Assembly: GCA_023133595.1 (NCBI GenBank)
Contig: JAGLWF010000004.1
Span: 42,917 to 106,916, forward strand
DNA length: 64,000 bases
Direction of reading: 5' to 3'
Source of the DNA: Nanobdellota archaeon
GTDB lineage: Archaea; Nanobdellota; Nanobdellia; Woesearchaeales; WJKV01
Of the stretch, positions 8,231 through 16,680 are shown one piece after another. Under the pieces are notes generated by a model, which did no database searches, was not told where the DNA came from, and saw only the letters and a list, made by a program, of their open reading frames with translations. Position numbers and translations under genes: made by a program. How positions within the stretch are numbered: position 1 is the stretch's first letter; each line of letters begins with the position of its first letter.

Positions 8231-8992
8231 ATGGGCAGAAAAGTAACAATGGAACAACGATTGGAACGTTTTATTTATGAAGAGAATTTACGTAACAGTA
8301 GGATAACCAGAGTAATTACTTCAGCAGAAGCTGCAAAGAAATTCATGCAACAGAAAGGTTATCAAGATCGTTATAATGATCCAGCTACTCTTGATGAATT
8401 AGAAGCTAAGGATGAAGAAGGGATGATCGAGGCTGCAAAAAGGATAAGACAAAAAAGACCAGTCGCTGTTGTGAGACTGACACGCCTTGATTGTATTGAT
8501 CCCAGAACAAATGAATATGAGGAAACATCTGTCCGTAAGGTGAGACTTTATGATTTAGACTGGTTGAATACAAATCATATTATTCTAATTGGCAGAGATT
8601 CACGCTGTGACCTGAGACCTTTCCTTAAGCCCGTGAAAGAATATGAGGATATTCACAAAGATAAAGTTCCAACAGATATGGAAATCTCAAAATTACACGG
8701 CATTATATATTGGAAGAGAGGAAAGCTTTTCTACAAAGATAGAAGTGCTAATGGATCGACTGATAATGATGATAAGATAATCCATAACAGTAAGATAGAA
8801 TGGCACGATCCTCTTCAATACATTGGCTTTGGCCAATTCATCCCGATTAAAAGAGCACGAAACAACTCATACACAGATCCTCGGACCCAAAGAAGGGTAG
8901 TGAAGAGGGATTTAGTCGAGTGCAGACAATCAAGATTCAAGCTTTGGTGGAGCACCTATGAAATGGATGAGATGAGCAAAGCTTTAGATTAA
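8231..8992 (+). CDS. FHA-domain protein
   Basis: A 253-residue cytoplasmic protein with a forkhead-associated domain at about 104-200. The usual phosphothreonine-pocket residues are present: GR (121-122) in ILIGRDSRCDL, S153 and H156 in ISKLHGIIYW, and NG (174-175) in RSANGSTDN. The first 100 residues are helical and unrecognised. FHA domains bind phosphothreonine, which implies a Ser/Thr kinase elsewhere; none is in the window. It is cotranscribed with the coiled-coil lipoprotein. Its last nine bases overlap the convergent permease gene. Confidence 0.75.
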   Translation: MGRKVTMEQRLERFIYEENLRNSRITRVITSAEAAKKFMQQKGYQDRYNDPATLDELEAKDEEGMIEAAKRIRQKRPVAVVRLTRLDCIDPRTNEYEETSVRKVRLYDLDWLNTNHIILIGRDSRCDLRPFLKPVKEYEDIHKDKVPTDMEISKLHGIIYWKRGKLFYKDRSANGSTDNDDKIIHNSKIEWHDPLQYIGFGQFIPIKRARNNSYTDPRTQRRVVKRDLVECRQSRFKLWWSTYEMDEMSKALD

Positions 8993-10195
8993 GAAATATA
9001 TTATCACTGGGAGCATCAAGCATCCCATTCCATGATTCTTTCCAATTCCAAGATGAATTGGTATTAATCCTACACATGTACTGACAATAAGAACAAACAG
9101 TCCTAGGAATCCTGAAAAGATAAATACTAATACAAATGTACAGATAATTATCAGGATGCACAAAAGTTTATAGTTGACTTTACTAATTAAATTTGAGAAA
9201 AAGCGTGCAAAAAACAAAGCTAAATACGTAGCAACACCAGCAACAACCAATGTCGCTGCAATGATTGTGCATAATTGTGATAATTCTATATTGCCGATTA
9301 TCTCTAAGACAGCAACAATCGCACCATTCCTCGCTTTCTCAATCGTATACAAAGTTACCAATGATAACAGAAAGTTTACAGTGTTTATCGCTCCTTGAAG
9401 CATCAAATAACCTAACACACCAATCTCACCGACTAAGCAAGAAGCGATTATCGAAGCTTGCGCAGCACCTAATCCTGGCAACAGACCAGTTGCAGATCCT
9501 GCAATGGTTCCAGCTGCTAATGATTTTACAGTAACCTTCTTCGATACCTCGAGATCCTCTGTAATGCGCTGTATAGGCACAACAGAATCTTTGAACAATG
9601 AATTGATTAACATTGACATGCCAAACAGGCCAGATAACAGTGGAAACAAAGGATCCTTTATCCCAGGAAAGTTCAGAACAACATAACCTAGTACCCCGCT
9701 TGCAAAGAAGATAAATGCTGCCCAGAAGATCCTGTGTCTGGTTTTTTCCTTCAATATCATAAATGCGACAACCATGACTAAAATATGTCCAATGTATTTA
9801 GAAATAATTTCATAGATATAAGGCATTAAAACAATCATGATTGGAATAAATGCAATAGAAGTCAGCACAGCCAACAAAGAACCAATTACAGTAAGTTTAA
9901 TGCATTCATAGGCACGTCCTTCCATCACCAGCTGATGCGCAGGAAGAACTGATAAAGCAGTATCAGCGTCAGGCACACCTAGTAACGCTGACGGAATAAA
10001 ATCAAGAAACGTATGCGTCACAGCCAGTGCAATTATAAAGATTACAAGAACAAATGGTGAAGTAAAACCTAAGAAGAAGGGTGCAGAAGACAAAACAATA
10101 AGAGAAACTAGATTAACATGGATGCCGGGTATTAATCCAGTGACAATACCAGCACCAATTCCGCATATGATTGCCAATAATATTTCTAAAAACAT
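8984..10195 (-). CDS. TctA-like (DUF112) membrane permease
   Basis: A 403-residue protein with about 10-12 hydrophobic helices. It resembles the archaeal branch of the tripartite tricarboxylate transporter large subunit: an N-terminal GIGAGIVTGLIPGIHVN and a matching internal repeat AAGTIAGSATGLLPGLGAAQA (residues about 230-250), plus LPAHQLVMEGRA. No TctC-type binding protein or TctB is adjacent, so it may work alone or with distant partners. Substrate is unknown, perhaps a carboxylate. A TATA-like box (minus strand, about 10237-10246) precedes a leader of roughly 15-20 nt. Confidence 0.8.
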   Translation of the reverse strand: MFLEILLAIICGIGAGIVTGLIPGIHVNLVSLIVLSSAPFFLGFTSPFVLVIFIIALAVTHTFLDFIPSALLGVPDADTALSVLPAHQLVMEGRAYECIKLTVIGSLLAVLTSIAFIPIMIVLMPYIYEIISKYIGHILVMVVAFMILKEKTRHRIFWAAFIFFASGVLGYVVLNFPGIKDPLFPLLSGLFGMSMLINSLFKDSVVPIQRITEDLEVSKKVTVKSLAAGTIAGSATGLLPGLGAAQASIIASCLVGEIGVLGYLMLQGAINTVNFLLSLVTLYTIEKARNGAIVAVLEIIGNIELSQLCTIIAATLVVAGVATYLALFFARFFSNLISKVNYKLLCILIIICTFVLVFIFSGFLGLFVLIVSTCVGLIPIHLGIGKNHGMGCLMLPVIIYFLI

Positions 10196-10260
10196 TTTAA
10201 TTAAGCGACCGCACCTTTACACATTCATAAGTTTTATATATGAGCGGACACAAATCAATA

Positions 10261-10330
10261 GTGGACGTGGGATTCTCACTAGGGTATCAGTTTGGTCGCT
10301 TTGCCAGATTATGCGACCTTTTTTCTTTTT
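10261..10330 (+). ncRNA. Possible small RNA ending in a hairpin-T-run terminator
   Basis: The 220-bp gap between the divergent-facing permease and MutS-like genes has no ORF. On the plus strand a TATA-like TTTATATA (10233-10240) is followed by a stem TAGTG/CACTA (about 10259-10281) and then a hairpin GGTCGC/GCGACC (10294-10299 with 10313-10318) followed by T6-C-T5. Together this looks like promoter, short structured transcript and terminator. It has no tRNA or C/D-box signature. It could instead be a terminator alone. Confidence 0.3.
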
Positions 10331-10415
10331 ACAATAACTATTAAGAAATCATTATTCAAATACTTTCTCTAAGAAAAAATAAAAAAATTACAAAAAAATT
10401 AGAAATTAAGATGAT

Positions 10416-12248
10416 TCACCATGCAGGGTCATCATAATCAGGATCACCAGGAAATCTGTGTCTGTCCTTTTCCTGGGGCCGTCTTATATCTGTACTGGTT
10501 CTTTTTTCATCTTTGATTGTCCCTGCAATTTTTTCACTTGTAAACTCAAGATCATCCAATGTTTCTGCTGCAAGAAAATCAACTTCTCCTTTTCTAGGAA
10601 CTAGTTGGAACCGATTCACATCTCCTTCTTCTGGATTTGGCATGAATGATAATCCGTTCAATTCTTCAGAGATGTATCCAGTCAAAGCATCGTGATGGCT
10701 GGTGACAAAAACCCTGCAGCCTTTCTTGATAAGAACAGGAAGAAGACGTTTTGCCATCTCTCGCGCAGTATGTGCATTAGTTGAATCACCTAACTCATCA
10801 AGTATGACAGTCTCTCCAAGATGGACATCCATCAGCTGTTTTTCAACACCTCGAAGGCTTCTCTCTAGTTCAGAACCTCCGTACCCTCTTTCTCCTTTGC
10901 ACGAGATTAGATGACTGCAAGGAACAGGACTGTATCTTGCATCTACAACAGGACTTGGATAACCAGCGTTTGTCAAAGCAATAAGCAAGTGTACTGTTCT
11001 CCACGCTTCTGACTTTCCTCTTTTGTTCGGACCTTCTGCCTGTATCACTCGATGCTCTGGCAAGAAATTGAACCAGTTCGGTGCTGTAGGTGGCCGATAT
11101 CTGCTTTGGTATTCAGGTTGTAATTCTTGGGTCCTTGGTTCGTGCGCAATCCTTTGAAAAATCATCCTTATTGGATAGATCTCTGTTAGTTCGAGAACTC
11201 CGGGTTCATCTACAATCTCTGGAAATGTCGAGGGATAATCATACTTCTGCAATTCATGATGCAGAAAAGCACCCTGGAAATAATGCTTGATCTGCAAGTG
11301 CACTAGGAAAGCTGGAACAGCAAGTATCTGCGATGCGATTTCATTCACAATATCCATCCTCTGCCTTGCATGCCCGATTGCCTGAGCTACCAAGCCTTCA
11401 TCATCCCATCCATCTTTGAATTTCACAACTTTTCTCTCTTCTATCTTTCTTGTTCCTCTTCGATCCATTTTTTCCACAGCATACATAGATATATCATCCT
11501 CAAGAAAGACAAAAACATCTTCTGGTTTTATTCCTGGTTTCAACATTCCGAAACGACCTTGTTTGAACCGTTCTGTAAAGACAGCGAATATCCTTGAATC
11601 AGTGATCTTTCTTTTCTTCCGCAACAATTCACAGAAATAAATATCATCCCGCATCTCACATGCCCAACTGTACAATCTCTTGAAAGCTTCGCTTTTCAGA
11701 TCAAATTTCTCGAGTTCCAGAAGATTATCTAAAAACACAGCAAGCTTCTCTGGTGTACCATCACAACTGACAGAAACAGAGGTATAATCATGCGCACTAC
11801 CGTCTGGAAATAATTTGCTTGCATCTATCAACAATTTTTCAAAAAAATCATATAATTCTTTATTCTTTATGAATTCTTTCACAGCTTCCTGCCTGAACCT
11901 GACATCTTTAGTAGTGTTAGGCAGATTCAGAAGATGGTGGTAAGGCAGCGGTGTTTTGTGATACGCGTCCGATCCAAGCATAGATACTTTTCCCTGGAAG
12001 ATTGGGTGTTCGTTTCCGCCGAACATCCGTTCAATAACTTCATACTCTCTATCATGTCCTAGATACAAAAGACCAGAATTCTCAATTTGATCATCTCTGT
12101 GTTCTTGATGCTGCAAATGCACTGGATAAAACTTGTTCCCAGGATCTCCTTGCAATTGCAATGCTTCTTCTAGGGTTCCATCAACAGAAACCATATTCGC
12201 AGCCCAGACTACATTTCTCCTGTTCAGCTTTTCAATTTTCTCATCCAT
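10416..12248 (-). CDS. Divergent MutS-family ATPase
   Basis: A 610-residue protein whose C-terminal third is a MutS-type ABC ATPase: Walker A GPNKRGKS (406-413), signature GGSELERSL (about 457), Walker B VILDELGD (481-488), and an H-loop His in VFVTSHHD (about 518). The N-terminal 390 residues are mostly helical and may hold core and lever helices, but no mismatch-reading domain I with a Phe-x-Glu motif is visible. The conserved DE-x-GRGT of true MutS is changed to DELGDSTN. It may work in recombination or another DNA process rather than mismatch repair. The C-terminal 70 residues are charged and probably disordered. Confidence 0.75.
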   Translation of the reverse strand: MDEKIEKLNRRNVVWAANMVSVDGTLEEALQLQGDPGNKFYPVHLQHQEHRDDQIENSGLLYLGHDREYEVIERMFGGNEHPIFQGKVSMLGSDAYHKTPLPYHHLLNLPNTTKDVRFRQEAVKEFIKNKELYDFFEKLLIDASKLFPDGSAHDYTSVSVSCDGTPEKLAVFLDNLLELEKFDLKSEAFKRLYSWACEMRDDIYFCELLRKKRKITDSRIFAVFTERFKQGRFGMLKPGIKPEDVFVFLEDDISMYAVEKMDRRGTRKIEERKVVKFKDGWDDEGLVAQAIGHARQRMDIVNEIASQILAVPAFLVHLQIKHYFQGAFLHHELQKYDYPSTFPEIVDEPGVLELTEIYPIRMIFQRIAHEPRTQELQPEYQSRYRPPTAPNWFNFLPEHRVIQAEGPNKRGKSEAWRTVHLLIALTNAGYPSPVVDARYSPVPCSHLISCKGERGYGGSELERSLRGVEKQLMDVHLGETVILDELGDSTNAHTAREMAKRLLPVLIKKGCRVFVTSHHDALTGYISEELNGLSFMPNPEEGDVNRFQLVPRKGEVDFLAAETLDDLEFTSEKIAGTIKDEKRTSTDIRRPQEKDRHRFPGDPDYDDPAW

Positions 12249-12332
12249 TCCTTAACCCCCAACCGATGACAAGACCAACTATCATAATGAATAGAATTAA
12301 CAGCAATATTTATTTCTTATGGATAAGAGAGG

Positions 12333-13121
12333 CTACTTCTGATTTCGCACATTGGGATTTAGATAAATCCGGACACAATTCCTCTCCTGCTCAAAATCAG
12401 GCCTTTTCCAGGCAGTTCTGTATATCTTTCCGTGGGTTTTTCTGTCTGAGACAAAAAACATGAACCTTCTTCTTCCCATTGGAGTCTTTGAGACATATAT
12501 GTGGGAATAACTTTCTTCACGAGGATCATACTCCCTCCATATCTCTTGAGGATCTTTGGCAGTCTCTGAAAGGATATCTTCAATACTAGCATCAACCATT
12601 TCTAGAATTTGACGATCAAGCAATCCCCTTGCTTCTATAAGTTTCAAGGAAAGTTCTTTTACTTCTTCGTGATGAGATCTGATTTGCAGAGGCCACTTCT
12701 CTGCAGGCTGGTCTTTTATCCTGTTCCATAATGCCAATGAATAAAAATCCGAAAAAAACTCTCCTCGATCCCTGTAAGGGATATTCTCATTTTTTCCTAA
12801 TCTAAAGACTTCCTGGTCAATAGATATCATATGATTATAATATTCTCTAAATCGAGCTTCAGGCAAACTTAAATCTGCTGTGAAAGATTTTAAAAGATCG
12901 TCAGGATCTCTGTCAGGCAGAAAATGAAGACAAAAAAGTTCAACCACATTATCTATCTGCCTTTCCCTGATCTGTCGTATAAGCAAAGGATGAATTAGAA
13001 TCTCATTGTAGATGATCTTATCTTTCTCTTTGATAAGTTTATTTGTCCCTTCCTTATCAAATCCATACACGCTCCGTAGTATACCTTTAGCTTTTGCATC
13101 AATATTATCCAATTTGAGCAC
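12333..13121 (-). CDS. Hypothetical protein upstream of the MutS-like gene
   Basis: A 262-residue soluble protein I do not recognise. The first 190 residues are charged and helical (RQIRERQIDNVVELFCLHFL, RSHHEEVKELSLKLIEARG). The last 60 are probably beta-rich (SHIYVSKTPMGRRRFMFFVS, NCVRIYLNP). No cysteine clusters, membrane segments or nucleotide motifs are seen. It lies 84 bp upstream of the MutS-like ATPase on the same strand and may be its functional partner. The 128 bp before its start include the AT-rich stretch and the repeat element at 13250. Confidence 0.55.
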   Translation of the reverse strand: MLKLDNIDAKAKGILRSVYGFDKEGTNKLIKEKDKIIYNEILIHPLLIRQIRERQIDNVVELFCLHFLPDRDPDDLLKSFTADLSLPEARFREYYNHMISIDQEVFRLGKNENIPYRDRGEFFSDFYSLALWNRIKDQPAEKWPLQIRSHHEEVKELSLKLIEARGLLDRQILEMVDASIEDILSETAKDPQEIWREYDPREESYSHIYVSKTPMGRRRFMFFVSDRKTHGKIYRTAWKRPDFEQERNCVRIYLNPNVRNQK

Positions 13122-13249
13122 CTCCTAGTCATTCATTCCTAATTTTCTCTAAAGAGGTAGCCCTAAATCCCATTATTCATATATTTCTCTAAGAGGTAGC
13201 AATAATATATTATATGATATAAATCATATATATACTTTTTGGAAATAAG

Positions 13250-13351
13250 TATGGGCATAGCACCAAGCGTAGCCTTTGACTAAACGCACCAATAATATAG
13301 AATCGTTTTTATGAGCAATATTATACTCGTGCAAAGCGTGCTATGCACATA
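13250..13351 (+). repeat. 102-bp palindromic element, copy 1
   Basis: Terminal inverted repeats are 14 bp with one mismatch; their core is GCATAGCAC (13255-13263) and GTGCTATGC (13338-13346). Inside, AAGCGTAGCCTT follows the left end and GCAAAGCG precedes the right end, as in copy 2. An inner stem joins GCAC-x2-ATAATAT with ATATTAT-x4-GTGC. The shared core appears here as TAGAATCG, the most diverged copy. The element fills the gap between gpsA and the 262-aa gene. It could be a MITE-like mobile element or encode a structured RNA. Confidence 0.75.
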
Positions 13352-13383
13352 CGGAAATAATTCTTTTTAAACATTCAGCTGCA

Positions 13384-14592
13384 TCAGTCCTGCTCTAAAC
13401 CTTTTTTCTTTATTTCAGTCTTTCTTTTATCTCTCTCGTGGTTTCTTCTTGCACGTTTTTCCATTGCATCTAGTAGGCGCGCGATCTTAGGATGTCCTTC
13501 TGCAAGACTATCGAGAGCTTCCTCGATGTGTATCTGGCCGTACATAACTCTTCTGATATTCCTGAAGACTATGAAATCTTTCTCCCATCCTTTTCCTCTG
13601 AAATAGTTTGCAAGGGAGTTTGTTGTTGTCACGCTTTCAACAGCCTCGCCAACATAGTCAAGGATCTCTTCTATAGGCCTATCATCTCCTTTTGCCTGTG
13701 CAATTCCTCGCAGACGGCCTGCCTTAAAATTTCTGGAATCCTTGCTTAATGCTGTTGTTATAAGATCCCCAAGAGCGATATAGGGAATTCTTCCTTCATA
13801 CCCTTTATCCTTTGCTATTCGATGGTACATATACTCTGCTTCCTGCGCACTGATCTCAATAAGGCTGCCGATTGTATTCATTATCTTCACTTCCAATTTA
13901 CCTTCTTTGCTTGCCTGCTCTTCATAGTATCCATGGACAACTCCAGATGCAAAAGCTATGACATTCTTCAATGCACTGCTTAATTCCAGTCCAAGAATAT
14001 CAGGATTGTCTTGCAGTGTTGTGAATCTATGGAGAGTAAATGTATCTTTAAGTAGTTCATGATACTGTTTATTAGGAAACAAGGTCGCAATCGCAGTGCT
14101 TGTGGCAAGAAAAGGTTTCTCTCTTATCTCCCTTGCAATGTTTGGTCCTGCCAAAGAAGCGATCCATGGTCTATTGTAACTTTTCAGTTCTTGTATAAAG
14201 ATCTCGTGCATAAGATCAACACTATGCTTTTTTTCATCGTAAACTATACCTTTTGCAACATTAAGAATGTAACAATCATGCGGAAAATACGCTGCAAAAG
14301 TATGAGCAGTCGCTCTCATATGTGCAGACGGAACAGCAAATATTGTAAGATCAGCACTTTGAGCATCTATAAATGCAGCTTCAGGCCATATTGCAGCACT
14401 GTCTTGATCTAGAAGTGGTCTATTTCCAATTGTCATTCTTGGACCATGAATCTTTATATTATAACCCGGATAAGTAAATCCTTTTTCTTCAGGATACCTC
14501 TCTGGGTCCTGCAGCATACCGCAGATAGTAGAACCCCAGCTGCCATTACCTAGAATCAGAATGTTTTTGATGGGTTTCAGTTGCTCTGTCAT
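13384..14592 (-). CDS. gpsA: NAD(P)-dependent glycerol-3-phosphate dehydrogenase
   Basis: A 402-residue protein. The N-terminal Rossmann segment ILILGNGSWGSTI (about 10-22) binds NAD(P). The family's substrate-site landmarks follow: SLAGPNIAREI, then LELSSALKNVIAFASGV and the catalytic region around YIALGDLITTALSKDSRNFKAG. It is about 60 residues longer than usual because of insertions and a basic tail. It reduces dihydroxyacetone phosphate to sn-glycerol-3-phosphate, the bacterial lipid backbone, whereas archaea normally make G1P. It overlaps the acyltransferase gene by 47 bp, which strongly suggests a two-gene lipid operon. Confidence 0.88.
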   Translation of the reverse strand: MTEQLKPIKNILILGNGSWGSTICGMLQDPERYPEEKGFTYPGYNIKIHGPRMTIGNRPLLDQDSAAIWPEAAFIDAQSADLTIFAVPSAHMRATAHTFAAYFPHDCYILNVAKGIVYDEKKHSVDLMHEIFIQELKSYNRPWIASLAGPNIAREIREKPFLATSTAIATLFPNKQYHELLKDTFTLHRFTTLQDNPDILGLELSSALKNVIAFASGVVHGYYEEQASKEGKLEVKIMNTIGSLIEISAQEAEYMYHRIAKDKGYEGRIPYIALGDLITTALSKDSRNFKAGRLRGIAQAKGDDRPIEEILDYVGEAVESVTTTNSLANYFRGKGWEKDFIVFRNIRRVMYGQIHIEEALDSLAEGHPKIARLLDAMEKRARRNHERDKRKTEIKKKGLEQD

Positions 14593-15838
14593 TGATACTC
14601 ATCCCTTCTTCTTCGAAATGATCTAAACGTGAAGCATAATATGCAATGATATGTTTTCTTCTTCTGTTTCGGGTCAGGGTGCCATTGCATGAAAAGATAG
14701 CACCTCTGAACGGAGATGCAAACACTAGCATTCCCCTATTAAAAACATCAACAATATCCCCTTCAATATGTCTAGATTTATATCCTCTATTAATATAACT
14801 TTCCCTTAGTCTCTCCATCTCAGCAAGGACATGCCTCTTTTTTGTCTCTGTTGTCTCTTTTAATGTCATAAACTTTTGGAATGCTCTGGCAACAAGGTCA
14901 GACGGCAATATTTCTATTAACCTGCCGACTTCTCTTCTCAGTTCAACTGATAATGATGTCTTAAGCTTTTTTCTGTGCTTTTTTGCATCTCCAAAAGAGA
15001 CAAGATGCGGTTTTCCTACATTCATATAAAAATTCCCTAGTGTTGTTCTTCTTGGATCGTAGAATGCTTCTCCGCCATTCATCACGATAGAAGCGCTACG
15101 TTCCAATCCCCGCACATAACACTGCGCATGGATCATTGGAAGATCAAGACCATAATATTTGAACCATTCAATTGCATATCTTATAATTTTAGGATTAAAC
15201 AGAGAAGGTTTTCCTTCTTTTCTTAAGCTTTTATACTTCTCAAAAGTTCTGAAATGCCTGTCTTCAGCTACTCTTTCATAATTTATCGCTGCAGTCACAA
15301 AATAAATATCCACTCCTGCCATGACCTGCGCAGCAAGAAGGATGTTCAGCACAGCCTCGTTAAATTGCAGCAACTTTCCAGTATCAGAACGTTTACCTTC
15401 TGGAAAGAACAAGCAATCCTCTTTCTTGCCAAGCAATTCGTCTGCAATATATTGTTTTTCTGCTCTTAAAACGTCTTTGTATGATTTTCCAGGAACATTT
15501 CTAGGATCACGATAGATCTTGAATGCTTTGGATTTTCTAAGTCCTTCTCCCATCAATGGAAAATCAATCAGATTGTCACCAGCTGCAATCGCAGGAGGAT
15601 TTCTATCTGTCTTTCTGTCAATAATATAAGGAAATATTTGATAATCAATATGGCTCTTGTGCATTAACATATAGATGACAATATCATTGTTTGACAAACC
15701 TGCAAGATTCTCAAGACCTTTGACCTCTTTTTTATCAAACATCTTTGTTATAAATTTGCCTGCGCGATCTCTCTGGATGTCATAATAAGAAGGATCAAAA
15801 CGATGCTCAATGTCTGTGAAATCCATCTTATCTGCCAT
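14546..15838 (-). CDS. PlsB-like glycerol-3-phosphate acyltransferase
   Basis: A 430-residue protein with the PlsB/PlsC acyltransferase motifs in order: HKSHID (His60 and Asp65, catalytic HX4D), AFKIYR (105-110, glycerol-phosphate binding) and FFPEGKRSDTG (144-154, FPEG type with a PlsB-like arginine-serine). It should acylate glycerol-3-phosphate at the membrane with acyl-CoA or acyl-ACP. No clear membrane helix is seen, so peripheral binding is likely. It is first in an operon with gpsA, which supplies its substrate. A TATA-like TTTTATAAA at about 15863-15871 implies a leaderless start. This pair is very unusual in an archaeon. Confidence 0.82.
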   Translation of the reverse strand: MADKMDFTDIEHRFDPSYYDIQRDRAGKFITKMFDKKEVKGLENLAGLSNNDIVIYMLMHKSHIDYQIFPYIIDRKTDRNPPAIAAGDNLIDFPLMGEGLRKSKAFKIYRDPRNVPGKSYKDVLRAEKQYIADELLGKKEDCLFFPEGKRSDTGKLLQFNEAVLNILLAAQVMAGVDIYFVTAAINYERVAEDRHFRTFEKYKSLRKEGKPSLFNPKIIRYAIEWFKYYGLDLPMIHAQCYVRGLERSASIVMNGGEAFYDPRRTTLGNFYMNVGKPHLVSFGDAKKHRKKLKTSLSVELRREVGRLIEILPSDLVARAFQKFMTLKETTETKKRHVLAEMERLRESYINRGYKSRHIEGDIVDVFNRGMLVFASPFRGAIFSCNGTLTRNRRRKHIIAYYASRLDHFEEEGMSINDRATETHQKHSDSR

Positions 15839-15873
15839 AAGTATGAGGGATTCAAAACCTATTTTATAAAAAT

Positions 15874-15897
15874 ATCCTTTAAGCCTTTATAAAGGAT
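15874..15897. promoter_or_regulatory. Inverted repeat upstream of the plsB-gpsA operon
   Basis: Eight-base arms ATCCTTTA and TAAAGGAT with an 8-bp spacer lie just upstream of the plsB TATA-like box, on the side where an archaeal activator or the BRE would sit. The palindrome also faces the promoter of the gene at 15985 (TATATATG at about 15910). It may be a shared operator for lipid control, which is inference from position only. Confidence 0.4.
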
Positions 15898-15984
15898 CTT
15901 TCAATAGACTTATATATGATAAATGCTTTAGCACTATTCAATGGGGACTTCTGGGTAGGAATAAGTTCATGGTGAGGAAGTACA

Positions 15985-16524
15985 ATGTCGGCAATCTTAG
16001 AGTTAACAGTTCCAGTAACAAGAGAGAAACCAATTGATCTTTACGCAGATCCTAGTATCAGAGCTACTTCTCCTGAAAATTTGAATCTGATAAGAAAAAT
16101 AAAAGATATCTACATAGCTGCGCATAATCTTGGTGATGAAGAGTTCAATGTGATAATGGATCTGAGAGAAAAAGGTTTTGATGTGAACGAACTTCAGGAA
16201 CTAGGACTTCTGAGATTTGTAAGTAACAGTGGATACAGACCTATGATCCGGGAAAATATCCTTGCCAGATGCGAACCAGAAGATATGGTTGGTGTTGTTA
16301 TTGAATTCAATGGATCACGCTATCGAATCGCTAGTTATTCCAATGGACCGTTAAATCCAGATGCAAAAGTAAGAGTTGTAAGATCCAACAGAACATTGAT
16401 GGGTCTTGGTGCTTTCAAAGAAACAAGCATGACAGTCGGTCCGTTATCAAAGAATCCAGAGAACGGTCTTGAACTGATTGCACTTATTCTAGAACAGCAA
16501 GGACAATTGCCTAAAAGAGCATGA
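15985..16524 (+). CDS. Hypothetical protein
   Basis: A 179-residue soluble protein without a recognised family. The N-terminal half is helical (LIRKIKDIYIAAHNLGDEEF); the C-terminal half looks beta-rich, with VGVVIEFNGSRYRIASYSNG and KVRVVRSNRTLMGLGAFKE. No cysteine cluster, nucleotide motif or membrane segment is visible. A Shine-Dalgarno-like GGTGAGG lies about 8 nt before the ATG and a TATA-like box about 70 bp before it, so it has a leader of roughly 45 nt. It is divergent from plsB and followed by repeat copy 2. Confidence 0.6.
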   Translation: MSAILELTVPVTREKPIDLYADPSIRATSPENLNLIRKIKDIYIAAHNLGDEEFNVIMDLREKGFDVNELQELGLLRFVSNSGYRPMIRENILARCEPEDMVGVVIEFNGSRYRIASYSNGPLNPDAKVRVVRSNRTLMGLGAFKETSMTVGPLSKNPENGLELIALILEQQGQLPKRA

Positions 16525-16533
16525 AACAGCAAA

Positions 16534-16635
16534 TATATGCATAGCACCAAGCGTAGCCTTGCAATAAACAGTCCAGTTTACTAGACTCGGCTTCTAAATC
16601 GTATTTTTGATCTAGCAAAGCGTGCTATGCGTGTA
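16534..16635 (+). repeat. 102-bp palindromic element, copy 2
   Basis: It has the same length and layout as copy 1: GCATAGCAC (16539-16547), then CAAGCGTAGCCTT, an inner AGTC/GACT stem, the core TAGACTCGGCTT, and CTAGCAAAGC leading to GTGCTATGC (16622-16630). The outer 14 bp pair with two mismatches. It lies 9 bp after the stop of the preceding gene and ends 45 bp before the radical SAM gene, so it would be part of a transcript from upstream. Confidence 0.75.
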
Positions 16636-16680
16636 CAACAGCAGGCAAAGCTTAAATATCTGTCCTTCATGGATTAGATT

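Noticed and set aside
10261-10330. Candidate tRNA in the gap before the MutS-like gene
   Set aside because: No T-loop GTTCGA-type motif, no 7-bp acceptor stem and no anticodon arm could be found; it was kept only as a possible small RNA.
13250-13351. The 102-bp element as an integron attC site
   Set aside because: The ends lack the RYYYAAC/GTTRRRY core sites and no integron integrase is present; the resemblance is only in being palindromic.
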